A stretch of 64,000 bases of DNA from contig DQHP01000176.1 of assembly GCA_003524435.1 (NCBI GenBank), positions 1-64,000 of the forward strand, written 5' to 3'. This document shows, piece after piece, positions 7,631-15,278 of the stretch. Positions within the stretch are counted from its first letter, which is position 1. Every line of letters starts with the position of its first letter. This DNA comes from Microbacterium sp. Its GTDB lineage: Bacteria; Actinomycetota; Actinomycetes; Actinomycetales; Microbacteriaceae. Position numbers and translations under genes: made by a program. The notes under the pieces are model-generated. The model was not told where the DNA came from, made no database searches, and was given only the letters and a program-made list of their open reading frames with translations.

Positions 7631-8482
7631 ATGGATACACGACGGGCACCTGCAGTTGGCGTGCTCCTGCGTGACTGGCGGCAGCGTCGCAGATTGAGTC
7701 AACTCGCACTCGCCAATTACGCCGAGACATCCACCCGTCACCTGTCGTACCTGGAAACTGGCAGAGCTCGTCCCAGTCGAGCCATGGTGATACACCTATC
7801 AACCGTTCTTGAGATCCCCCTGCGTGAACGGAATGCTCTGTTGCTGGCGGCGGGTTACGCACCGGAGTATCGGGAGAGCGATCTCGATGACGATTACATG
7901 CGGTCAGTGCGTTTTGCGCTCGACACGATGTTGAAATCTCACGAGCCCTACCCTGCGTTCGTGATCGACCGGTTCTGGAATGTTGTGGCAAGCAACCGCG
8001 GAATGACCGCTCTGATGGACGAGGTGCCCGCACATCTCATGGATCCGAGGCCGAATGTGTTCCGGCTGGTGCTGCATCCCGATGGCCTATCGTCGCGGCT
8101 CATCAATCGTGGACAAGTTCGCGCGTACTTTCTTGAACGTCTGTCGCATCAGGTGATTTCGACCGGCGACGCCGATCTCCGAGCACTGCACGACGAGGTC
8201 GTGCGCTACCCCGCCCCGAAGGACAGCGACGAGTCACCCCCAGACGCCGATGCCATGCTGCCCAGTCCGGTGCAAGTGCCCTTGAGGATACGCACCCCGG
8301 ACGGCGACATGTCGATGTTCAGCACCATGGCTACGTTCGGGGCGCCGGCAGATGTCACACTTTCGGAGCTTGCGATCGAATTCTTCTATCCGCTCGACGA
8401 GTTCACTGACAGACTCATCCACCGGCTGGTCGAACACGAAACCCGATCGTCAGACGACCGCGCGGATTCATCCCGTCACTAA
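7631..8482 (+). CDS. XRE-family transcriptional regulator with MmyB-like ligand domain
   Basis: A 283-aa protein. Residues ~10-66 form an XRE helix-turn-helix (LRDWRQRRRLSQLALA...STRHLSYLETGRARPS). Residues ~95-270 match the MmyB/MLTR ligand-binding domain, with the typical PYPAFVIDRFWNVVASNRG and NVFRLVLHPDGL. Family members often repress a neighbouring dehydrogenase or transporter and may bind fatty-acid-like ligands. Here the divergent gene is a small membrane protein, the most likely target. The end is separated by 10 bases from the convergent DagK-like gene. Confidence 0.88.
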   Translation: MDTRRAPAVGVLLRDWRQRRRLSQLALANYAETSTRHLSYLETGRARPSRAMVIHLSTVLEIPLRERNALLLAAGYAPEYRESDLDDDYMRSVRFALDTMLKSHEPYPAFVIDRFWNVVASNRGMTALMDEVPAHLMDPRPNVFRLVLHPDGLSSRLINRGQVRAYFLERLSHQVISTGDADLRALHDEVVRYPAPKDSDESPPDADAMLPSPVQVPLRIRTPDGDMSMFSTMATFGAPADVTLSELAIEFFYPLDEFTDRLIHRLVEHETRSSDDRADSSRH

Positions 8483-8492
8483 CGACGGAAAC

Positions 8493-9407
8493 TCAGTACA
8501 CCCGGAGCGCACCAGCCTGCACACGAACTTCGAACGATGACACCGCACCGATCTCTTCACCGTCGATCTCGAACTCGAGGGGTGCGTCAAGTTCGACGCG
8601 GATGCGCTCGGCTGTCAGATGGCGCGTGGACTCGGTGCTGACTGCTTGCTCGTCCCGGCCGAGAAGTCGCCGGATGCCGTTGTCCCACACCACGGATTTC
8701 ACTGTGTCGAGCCATTGCAGCGCACCATCGGCACTGATGAGCAGCAGGTCGAGCAGACCGTCATCGATTTTCGCATCCGGTAACAGGCGAATGCCTCCCT
8801 GCACCATCCCGCAGTTTCCGATCAGCAGAGTGTGACCGCGCAGTTCGCTGGGATCTCCGTCATCAAGTGTGAGGGTGATGCCGGTCATCTCTGTTCCGGC
8901 CATGGCGCGCCCCATCGCTTCTACATAGGCAAGCCACCCCGCGCGGTCCTTGAGATCGTCGTCGGTTTCAACGAGCATCTGTGCGTCAACGCCGAAGCCG
9001 ATCATCACCGCAAAGGCGCGCTCCTCACCGTCAATATTCACCCAACCGAGGTCGATCGTACGTTCCTCCCCCGCGCTGATCCGGGCTAGCGCAGCCGGAA
9101 TATCATCGAGGGGCACTTCGAGATTGCGAGCCAACAGATTGCCGGTTCCCTGCGGGACAATACCGAGCACAGCATCCGTGCCCGCCAGCGCTGCAGACAC
9201 GGCGCGCACCGTGCCATCCCCACCGACAGCGATCACCGTGCTGCAACCGGCCTCAACAGCTTCCACAGCCATGCCGTATCCAGGGTCGTCTTCACTGGTC
9301 TCCCACCACTGCACATCGCCCTCAAGAGATGCGCTCACGGCGTCCTTCAACACGTCCTCGTCGATCTTCGAGGGGTTCCAGATAATTCCGGTCTTCGTCG
9401 CTGTCAT
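8493..9407 (-). CDS. Diacylglycerol kinase catalytic-domain lipid kinase
   Basis: A 304-aa protein of the DagK/YegS/BmrU type. The signature GGDGTVRAVSAAL (nucleotide loop) and GTGNLLARNLEVP are clear, followed by a beta-sandwich C-terminal domain (GFGVDAQMLVETDDDLK, LELDAPLEFEIDGEE). It probably phosphorylates diacylglycerol or a related lipid at the membrane; the substrate cannot be read from sequence. I chose the ATG at 9407 (MTATKTGIIWNPSK); an in-frame ATG at 9428 is possible, and neither has a strong ribosome-binding site. It is the last gene of the glnA2-glnE operon, starting 36 bases after the glnE stop. Confidence 0.88.
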   Translation of the reverse strand: MTATKTGIIWNPSKIDEDVLKDAVSASLEGDVQWWETSEDDPGYGMAVEAVEAGCSTVIAVGGDGTVRAVSAALAGTDAVLGIVPQGTGNLLARNLEVPLDDIPAALARISAGEERTIDLGWVNIDGEERAFAVMIGFGVDAQMLVETDDDLKDRAGWLAYVEAMGRAMAGTEMTGITLTLDDGDPSELRGHTLLIGNCGMVQGGIRLLPDAKIDDGLLDLLLISADGALQWLDTVKSVVWDNGIRRLLGRDEQAVSTESTRHLTAERIRVELDAPLEFEIDGEEIGAVSSFEVRVQAGALRVY

Positions 9408-9443
9408 GTGCTCAGCCTGAGCCAGCATTTGCCAATGTGCAAG

Positions 9444-12419
9444 CTATCCGTAAAAGAGTTGCTCAAACACGCGCCGTGCACGTCTCGTCGCTGCGAAATA
9501 GTCCTCTTCGACGTCGCTCGCTGAGCGCTCTGGGTAGCCGAGGAGGTTGCCGATCGCGTCGAGTTCACGGCGATCAAAAGGCAGCACGTCACTGGTCTTT
9601 CCTGTGCGCAATGTGATGGCAGAGCGCACCCTGCTCGCAAGGATCCACGCATCGCGGAGGAGTTCGGCGTCCTCTGCGCCAACGAGGTCTGCTTCCGTTG
9701 CCGCGTCGAGCGCGCCGAGCGTCGACGTTGTACGCAATCCCGGCACCTCATGTGCATGCTGTAGCTGGATGAGCTGGACGAGCCATTCGACATCGCTGAG
9801 TGACCCAGGGCCGAGCTTCAAATGCCGATGCGGATCGGTCCCTTTCGGAAGCCGCTCACCTTCAACTCGCGCCTTGATCCGTTTGATTTCACGGATGCCG
9901 AGCTCATCGACTTCCTGCGGGTAGCGGATGCTGTCCGCCAGAGTGTGAAACTTCTCAATCAGATTTGCACTGCCGGCGACGCCCCGTGCCCGCAGAAGCG
10001 CCTGGGCCTCCCATGAGACGGACCAACGCCGGTAGTACTCGGTGTACGCCGCGAGAGAGCGCACCAGCGGCCCCTGGCGCCCCTCTGGCCGCAGCCCGGC
10101 ATCGAGCTCGAGCGGAACGCGGTGGTCGGTGAGGTGTTCGCGAAGGCCAGCGACCAGTTGTGCCGACAGCGTCTGCGCTTTTTGCGGATCGATCCCATTC
10201 GCGTCATAGACATACAGGATGTCAGCGTCCGAGCCGAACCCAAGCTCCTGTCCACCGAAGCGTCCCATTCCAATCACAGCAAATTCGAGCGCATCATCTT
10301 CGGCAGACACCACATCGCGGCGCACAGCACGTAGCGCAGATTGAATCGTGGCATCGGTGATCGCCGAAAGGGCCGTGGCGACATCGTCGATCGTCAGCAC
10401 GTCAAGCACAGCGCCCATCGCCGTACGCAGTAGCTCACGCCGACGAAGAGCACGCACGGCTTGCAACGCCGTGCCCACCGACGCGTGCCTGGCCTGAATC
10501 GCACGTGCCTCTTCAAAGAGCTGTGCCGCGTCACGAGGGCGCAGACGCTCGCGTTTGTCTAACCACGCGACAGCTTCTGGGATCCACTCCATCAACTCGC
10601 CGATATAACGAGAAGAGGACAGAAGCTGTGTGAGATTCTCGGCCGCGCCGACGGAGTCGCGCAGCATCCGAAGGAACCACGACGTATCTCCGAGTCGCTC
10701 GCTGACGCGTCGGAAGGCAAGCAATGCGTAATCTGGGTCGCTGCCGTCTGCGAACCAGCGCACCATGATCGGCATGAGGTGTCGCTGAATGGTGACTTTG
10801 CGGCTGATACCTGTTGTCAGGGCACCGATGTGACGCAGCGCGCCCGCAGGGTCGCGGAAGCCGATAGCAGCAAGTCGATCATGTGCCTGCTCGGTTGAGA
10901 GTGTGCGCTCCTCTTCGGGCAGGGCCGCGACCGCGCTCAACAGCGGTCGATAGAACAGCCGTGTGTGGATGTCACGCACTTCGCGTCTGACACTCCCCCA
11001 CAATGCCCAGATCGCATTGCCGTCTTCGGCCAGACCGCTGCCTCTGGCGAGCACGCGAAGACCATCGGGAGTCTTCGGCATCAGATGCGTACGCGTAAGG
11101 TCTCGTAGTTGCAAGCGATGTTCAAAGAGACGAAGGGTGCGGTAGTCGGCGGCGAAGGTGGCTGCGTCGAGACGCCCAATGTAGCCACCTGCGACGAGAG
11201 CATCCAAGCTCTCCAGAGTTCCCCTGGTGCGGATGCTGGAGTCGGTAAGACCGTGTACCAGCTGGAGCAGCTGCACCGTGAATTCGATATCACGCAGCCC
11301 ACCGGCGCCGAGTTTCAACTGGTATGGAGCATCCTCAGGATCGATGTGCTCCGTCACCCGCTCCCGCATGCGCTGCACGCTGTCGACGAAGTCCTCACGG
11401 GCGGCACTAGACCAGATCTTCGGTTGGACGGCCTCAATGTACGCATCGCCAAGTTCTGGATCACCGGCGAGCGGACGTGCTTTGAGCAGAGCTTGAAACT
11501 CCCAGCTCTTCGCCCAGCGGTCGTAGTACGCCAGGTGCGAGCCCAGCGAGCGCACGAGCGCGCCCTGTTTACCTTCGGGGCGGAGGTTCGCATCGACCTC
11601 CCACAGCGGCGGCTCAACCTCGATCGCCGACACCCCACGCATCGTCTCTCGCGCGAGACTGGTAGCGATATCGATCGACCTGCTCTCATCAAGCTGCGCT
11701 TCATCTGCCGTGCCACCGACGAAGATCACATCGACGTCACTCACGTAGTTGAGCTCGCGCGCACCTGCCTTGCCCATGCCAATGATCGCGAGTTGTGTGA
11801 GCGCTACTTCCTCGCGCGAGCAGGTCGCGGCCACTCGCACGCGGGCCACGGCGAGGGATGCTTCGAGCGCCGCTCCTGCGGCGTCTGCCAGCGCCGCAGA
11901 TACGGCAGCGATGCGGAGCACCGGCTCAGTTGCGGAGAGGTCTACAGCGGCGATCTCTGCGATTGCGCGCCGGTAGGCAATACGTAACGCCACCCATGCA
12001 GATTCGTCATTGGTTTCGGCGAAGCCGTCAGCCGCACCGACGGCGACCAGCATCCGTTCCTGAAGCGCCACCGCATTCGGAACGAGCGGGCCCACCTCAG
12101 CGAGCACCGACAGCTCAGACGGATGCCTTAGAAAGAAATCCGCGAGGCCCGCGGATGCGCCAAACACCCGCCACATCACCGCGCGAGTCTCGTCGTCGCG
12201 CAACAGCGGCCGCAACACCGCAGGATCACGCCACGCCACGCGAAGCATGCCCTCAGCGGCTTGATCAGGATCGGCTGCCACCGCGCCGTCGAGCAGGACA
12301 GCGCGGTCGATTTCTACCAGAGTTGCGAGCTCGTCCAGCGTCGCCGCAGCTGCGCTAAGCCCGGTAAAACCGAGCCGCGCAAGCGACGACAGTGAAAAAG
12401 TGGAATCAGAGCGAGCCAT
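9444..12419 (-). CDS. glnE: Bifunctional glutamine synthetase adenylyltransferase / deadenylase
   Basis: The 991-aa protein has the GlnE architecture: an N-terminal deadenylating nucleotidyltransferase (GMGKAGARELNYVSDVDVIF, near residue 215), a central helical regulatory region, and a C-terminal adenylylating nucleotidyltransferase (GMGRFGGQELGFGSDADILY, near residue 720), each followed by a helical PII-uridylyltransferase-like domain. It switches GlnA by adding or removing AMP at Tyr402. Both active sites keep the G-S/D-x-D-x-D pattern. It starts 6 bases after the glnA2 stop, across the junction GCGCATATGG, with no Shine-Dalgarno, implying coupled translation. The order matches Rv2221c-Rv2222c. 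Confidence 0.96.
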   Translation of the reverse strand: MARSDSTFSLSSLARLGFTGLSAAAATLDELATLVEIDRAVLLDGAVAADPDQAAEGMLRVAWRDPAVLRPLLRDDETRAVMWRVFGASAGLADFFLRHPSELSVLAEVGPLVPNAVALQERMLVAVGAADGFAETNDESAWVALRIAYRRAIAEIAAVDLSATEPVLRIAAVSAALADAAGAALEASLAVARVRVAATCSREEVALTQLAIIGMGKAGARELNYVSDVDVIFVGGTADEAQLDESRSIDIATSLARETMRGVSAIEVEPPLWEVDANLRPEGKQGALVRSLGSHLAYYDRWAKSWEFQALLKARPLAGDPELGDAYIEAVQPKIWSSAAREDFVDSVQRMRERVTEHIDPEDAPYQLKLGAGGLRDIEFTVQLLQLVHGLTDSSIRTRGTLESLDALVAGGYIGRLDAATFAADYRTLRLFEHRLQLRDLTRTHLMPKTPDGLRVLARGSGLAEDGNAIWALWGSVRREVRDIHTRLFYRPLLSAVAALPEEERTLSTEQAHDRLAAIGFRDPAGALRHIGALTTGISRKVTIQRHLMPIMVRWFADGSDPDYALLAFRRVSERLGDTSWFLRMLRDSVGAAENLTQLLSSSRYIGELMEWIPEAVAWLDKRERLRPRDAAQLFEEARAIQARHASVGTALQAVRALRRRELLRTAMGAVLDVLTIDDVATALSAITDATIQSALRAVRRDVVSAEDDALEFAVIGMGRFGGQELGFGSDADILYVYDANGIDPQKAQTLSAQLVAGLREHLTDHRVPLELDAGLRPEGRQGPLVRSLAAYTEYYRRWSVSWEAQALLRARGVAGSANLIEKFHTLADSIRYPQEVDELGIREIKRIKARVEGERLPKGTDPHRHLKLGPGSLSDVEWLVQLIQLQHAHEVPGLRTTSTLGALDAATEADLVGAEDAELLRDAWILASRVRSAITLRTGKTSDVLPFDRRELDAIGNLLGYPERSASDVEEDYFAATRRARRVFEQLFYG

Positions 12420-12425
12420 ATGCGC

Positions 12426-13769
12426 TCAAAGCAGCTCGAGGTTGCTCTTCAGCTCGAACGGCGTGACCTGGCCACGGTAGGCTTCCCACTCTTTGCGCTT
12501 GTTCAGCAGCACGTAATTAAACACCTGCTCGCCGAGCGTCTCCGCGACCAACTCTGAGTCCTCCATGTACTCGAGTGCCTGATCGAGGCTGGCTGGCAAT
12601 GAGGCGTACCCCAGAGCACGGCGCTCGGCAACGCTGAGGGCCCAGACGTTGTTTTCGGCCTCCGGAGGGAGTTCGTATTCGTTCTCGATCCCCTTCAATC
12701 CAGCTGCCAACAAAAGTGAGTACGCGAGATAAGGGTTCGCAGCTGAATCAAGGCCGCGGTACTCCACACGCGAGGACTGGCTCTTGTGCGGCTTGTACAT
12801 CGGCACGCGCACCAGGGCTGACCGGTTAGTGTGACCCCAGGTGACGAAACTTGGTGCCTCGTCACCGCCCCAGAGTCGCTTATACGAGTTCACGAACTGG
12901 TTCGTGACCGCAGCAATCTCATTTGCGTGCTTGAGTAAGCCCGCGATGAAATGACGGCCGGTCTTGGAGAGTTGGTACTTCGCGCCCTCTTCCCAGAAAG
13001 CGTTCTGATCGCCTTCGAAGAGTGACATATGAGTGTGCATGCCGCTTCCGGGCTGGTCACTCATCGGCTTCGGCATGAACGTGGCGTACACGCCCTGCTC
13101 GATTGCGACCTCTTTGATCACAGTGCGGAAAGTCATCACGTTGTCCGCCGTTGCGAGAGCATCCGCGTACCGCAGATCGATTTCGTTCTGGCCAGGCCCG
13201 CCTTCGTGGTGGCTGTACTCGACGGAGATCCCGAGGTCTTCCAGCATCCGTACCGATCGGCGTCGGAAGTCGTGCGCCGTTCCCCCGGGCACGTTGTCAA
13301 AGTATCCGGCGGAATCCACCGGAACCGGACCTTCCGGGCCGATCACCGAGGACTTCAGCAGATAGAACTCGATCTCGGGGTGGGTATAGAACGTGAACCC
13401 CGCATCGCCGGCCTTAGCAAGAGTTCGCTTCAGCACCTGTCGCGGGTCTGCGATCGCAGGCTCACCATCCGGGGTGGTCAAGTCGCAAAACATGCGTGCG
13501 GTCGGGTCGACTTCTCCGCGCCAGGGCAACGTCTGAAACGTGGTGGGATCGGGTTGCGCGAGCAGGTCAGACTCGTAGGTTCTCGTGAGTCCTTCAATGG
13601 CTGACCCATCGAAACCGATGCCTTCGGCGAAAGCACCCTCGACCTCAGCCGGCGCAATCGCGACCGATTTCAGTGTGCCAATCACGTCGGTAAACCAAAG
13701 GCGTACGAATTTGACGCCGCGCTCTTCGATCGTGCGCAGGACGAAGTCCCGCTGCTTGTCCATTCCCAT
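12426..13769 (-). CDS. glnA2: Glutamine synthetase GlnA2-type
   Basis: A 447-aa type I glutamine synthetase of the GlnA2 class. It has LWFTDVIGTLKSVAIAP at the N-terminus, YTHPEIEFYLL, SHHEGGPGQNEIDLRYAD, GSGMHTHMSL and TNRSALVRVP, so the catalytic residues are in place. M. tuberculosis GlnA2 (446 aa) is similar; GlnA2 proteins are usually not the main ammonia-assimilating enzyme. The adenylylation loop reads NEYELPPEAEN and keeps a tyrosine (about 365). I place the start at the ATG at 13769; the one at 13763 would give MDKQRDFVLRT. It starts five bases after the stop of the SPOR-like gene and lies directly upstream of glnE. Confidence 0.93.
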   Translation of the reverse strand: MGMDKQRDFVLRTIEERGVKFVRLWFTDVIGTLKSVAIAPAEVEGAFAEGIGFDGSAIEGLTRTYESDLLAQPDPTTFQTLPWRGEVDPTARMFCDLTTPDGEPAIADPRQVLKRTLAKAGDAGFTFYTHPEIEFYLLKSSVIGPEGPVPVDSAGYFDNVPGGTAHDFRRRSVRMLEDLGISVEYSHHEGGPGQNEIDLRYADALATADNVMTFRTVIKEVAIEQGVYATFMPKPMSDQPGSGMHTHMSLFEGDQNAFWEEGAKYQLSKTGRHFIAGLLKHANEIAAVTNQFVNSYKRLWGGDEAPSFVTWGHTNRSALVRVPMYKPHKSQSSRVEYRGLDSAANPYLAYSLLLAAGLKGIENEYELPPEAENNVWALSVAERRALGYASLPASLDQALEYMEDSELVAETLGEQVFNYVLLNKRKEWEAYRGQVTPFELKSNLELL

Positions 13770-13774
13770 ATGCG

Positions 13775-13993
13775 CTACGACTTCCCGTCGGAATCGGTTT
13801 CTGCAGACCAGTTGTCTTCCCGAGCATCCTCGGCAGCCCATGCGTCTGAGCGGGCACGAAGCGTTGCCGGCGCGTTCGCCGCTTCTGCTTCCGTATCAAA
13901 GGGCCCGACCCGATCAGCCGAGGGCGAGAGGAAACCGAACTCTACCTGGCTCGTATTCGAGTTGTACCAGTACTTCTTTTCGCCGTCAGACAT
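13775..13993 (-). CDS. Small SPOR-domain-like protein upstream of glnA2
   Basis: A 72-aa protein starting MSDGEKKYWYNSNTSQVEFG and continuing GPFDTEAEAANAPATLRARSDAW. The tyrosine/tryptophan-rich start and the GPFDTxxEA pattern match small actinobacterial proteins annotated as SPOR-domain or methionine-aminopeptidase-associated. No signal peptide is visible, so it is cytoplasmic and its role is unknown. AAGGGA lies six bases before the ATG. It is the first gene of the operon with glnA2, glnE and dagK. Confidence 0.78.
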   Translation of the reverse strand: MSDGEKKYWYNSNTSQVEFGFLSPSADRVGPFDTEAEAANAPATLRARSDAWAAEDAREDNWSAETDSDGKS

Positions 13994-14022
13994 GGCCCAT
14001 CCCTTCGTAAGCTTCTGTCACG

Positions 14023-14028
14023 ATCCTA
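14023..14028 (-). promoter_or_regulatory. -10 element TAGGAT of the SPOR-glnA2-glnE-dagK operon
   Basis: The minus-strand TAGGAT is 29 bases before the ATG at 13993, leaving a short leader that contains the AAGGGA ribosome-binding site. Confidence 0.45.
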
Positions 14029-14048
14029 CTGTCGTGGCGCCGTGTCGC

Positions 14049-14054
14049 TAGGCT
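14049..14054 (+). promoter_or_regulatory. -10 element TAGGCT of ppgK
   Basis: TAGGCT lies seven bases before the ATG at 14062, giving a leaderless start, and diverges from the glnA2 operon promoter 20 bases away. Confidence 0.55.
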
Positions 14055-14061
14055 ATTGCGC

Positions 14062-14805
14062 ATGGCAAAAGCGATCGGCGTCGACATCGGCGGCACGGGA
14101 ATCAAAGCAGGCATCGTAAACCTTGCTCACGGGAAGCTCGAATCGGATCGGATCCGCGTCAACACTCCGAAAGGTGCGACTCCGAAAGATGTGTTGAAGG
14201 CCGTTGTGGAGGTCTTGGACACGCTGGGCGTCAGTGAGTCGAATCTGCCGCTGGGCGTCGCGTTCCCCGCGATCGTGAAGAACGGCAAGACGCTGTCCGC
14301 GGCAAATGTCGGGGACGAGTGGGTCGGGTTCGAGGCAGAGAAGTTCTTTGAAGACGGTTTGGGCCGCGACATCACTTTCGTGAATGACGCAGATGCTGCC
14401 GGCGTCGCAGAGGTGCGGCACGGTGCTGCTCGCGACGTCGACGGGCTCACGATCCTCACTACCCTCGGCACTGGCATCGGCTCGGCGTTCCTCTACGACG
14501 GAGTGCTACTGCCCAACACCGAGCTTGGTCACCTGGATTACAAGGGCGACTCGATCGAGCGCTGGACCGCGTATTCAGCGATGGAGCGCGACAAGCTCAA
14601 CTGGGAAGAGTGGGCCGCACGCCTGCAGGTGTTCTACAGCCATGTGGAGTTCCTCTTCAGCCCCGACCTGTTCGTAGTCGGCGGCGGAGTCTCGAAGCAC
14701 CCAGAAAGCTTCCTGCCCTTGCTTGAGCTGAACACGCCGATCATCCCGGCGATTCACCGCAATTCTTCCGGCATCATCGGCGCAGCGTCACTCGCCGCTG
14801 ACTAG
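14062..14805 (+). CDS. ppgK: Polyphosphate glucokinase (ROK family)
   Basis: A 247-aa ROK kinase. It has the phosphate-binding GVDIGGTGIKAGIV at the N-terminus, the catalytic Asp in FVNDADAAG, the second glycine loop TTLGTGIGSAF, and the PPGK-specific ELGHLDYKGDSIERW region that replaces the zinc motif of other ROK kinases. It phosphorylates glucose to glucose-6-phosphate with polyphosphate (and usually ATP). It is divergent from the SPOR-glnA2 operon and convergent with rnpB. Confidence 0.95.
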   Translation: MAKAIGVDIGGTGIKAGIVNLAHGKLESDRIRVNTPKGATPKDVLKAVVEVLDTLGVSESNLPLGVAFPAIVKNGKTLSAANVGDEWVGFEAEKFFEDGLGRDITFVNDADAAGVAEVRHGAARDVDGLTILTTLGTGIGSAFLYDGVLLPNTELGHLDYKGDSIERWTAYSAMERDKLNWEEWAARLQVFYSHVEFLFSPDLFVVGGGVSKHPESFLPLLELNTPIIPAIHRNSSGIIGAASLAAD

Positions 14806-14817
14806 CCGCGAATCACT

Positions 14818-14866
14818 AAGGCCGCGCCGGGACTGCGTCGAAATGACGCTATCTCGGCGCGGCCTT
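14818..14866. terminator. Bidirectional hairpin between ppgK and rnpB
   Basis: A 12-base stem (AAGGCCGCGCCG with its complement at 14855-14866) encloses an inner hairpin GCGTC-GAAAT-GACGC. On the plus strand TTTC follows. It can end ppgK and, read the other way, rnpB. Confidence 0.75.
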
Positions 14867-14875
14867 TCAGCGTGG

Positions 14876-15268
14876 TGGGGCGAATGGGCCGGCCTGTACG
14901 CCGGGTTCTGTTCCGGGGCCTCTCTCAAGGGATCCCTTCGACGGCCATCTTTCTCGGCGACACGTTGCCGTGTCACTCCAGCGGTCTACCCGAGGACTCA
15001 GCGAGCCGCGTCAACATCCTCTGTCTGACCTTGCTCCGGACGAGGTTTACCTGGCAGATCATGTCACCATGACCCCCGGTGGTCTCTTACACCACCCTTT
15101 CACCCTTACCCCGTTCCCCGACAAGCGAGGGACGCGGCGGTCTTCTCTCTGTGGCACTATCTCGCGGATTACTCCGGGTGGGTGTTACCCACCATCCTGC
15201 CCTGTGGAGCCCGGACGTTCCTCGGTGCGGTTACCCGCCACGCGACCGTCCAGCCGACCCATTCGCCC
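14876..15268 (-). ncRNA. rnpB: RNase P RNA (bacterial class A)
   Basis: The minus strand begins GGGCGAATGGGTCGGC and ends GGCCCATTCGCCC, which pair as helix P1. Inside are the conserved elements of the catalytic core, including GAGGAACGTCCGGGCTCC near the 5' end, GGGTAAGGGTGAAAGGGTGG, and the P4 3' strand region ending ACAGAACCCGGCGTACAGG. The RNA matures the 5' ends of tRNAs. The first nucleotides follow directly on the stop codon of the Pol A-like gene, whose TAG is part of the rnpB -10 element. Confidence 0.95.
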
Positions 15269-15272
15269 GCCC

Positions 15273-15278
15273 AGTCTA
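15273..15278 (-). promoter_or_regulatory. -10 element TAGACT of rnpB, containing an upstream stop codon
   Basis: The minus-strand TAGACT lies about five bases before the RNase P RNA 5' end. Its TAG is the stop codon of the Pol A-like gene. No convincing -35 is visible. Confidence 0.5.

Noticed and set aside
11109..11987. A 292-aa plus-strand frame over glnE
   Set aside because: It is antisense to the N-terminal nucleotidyltransferase domain of GlnE and has no family features.
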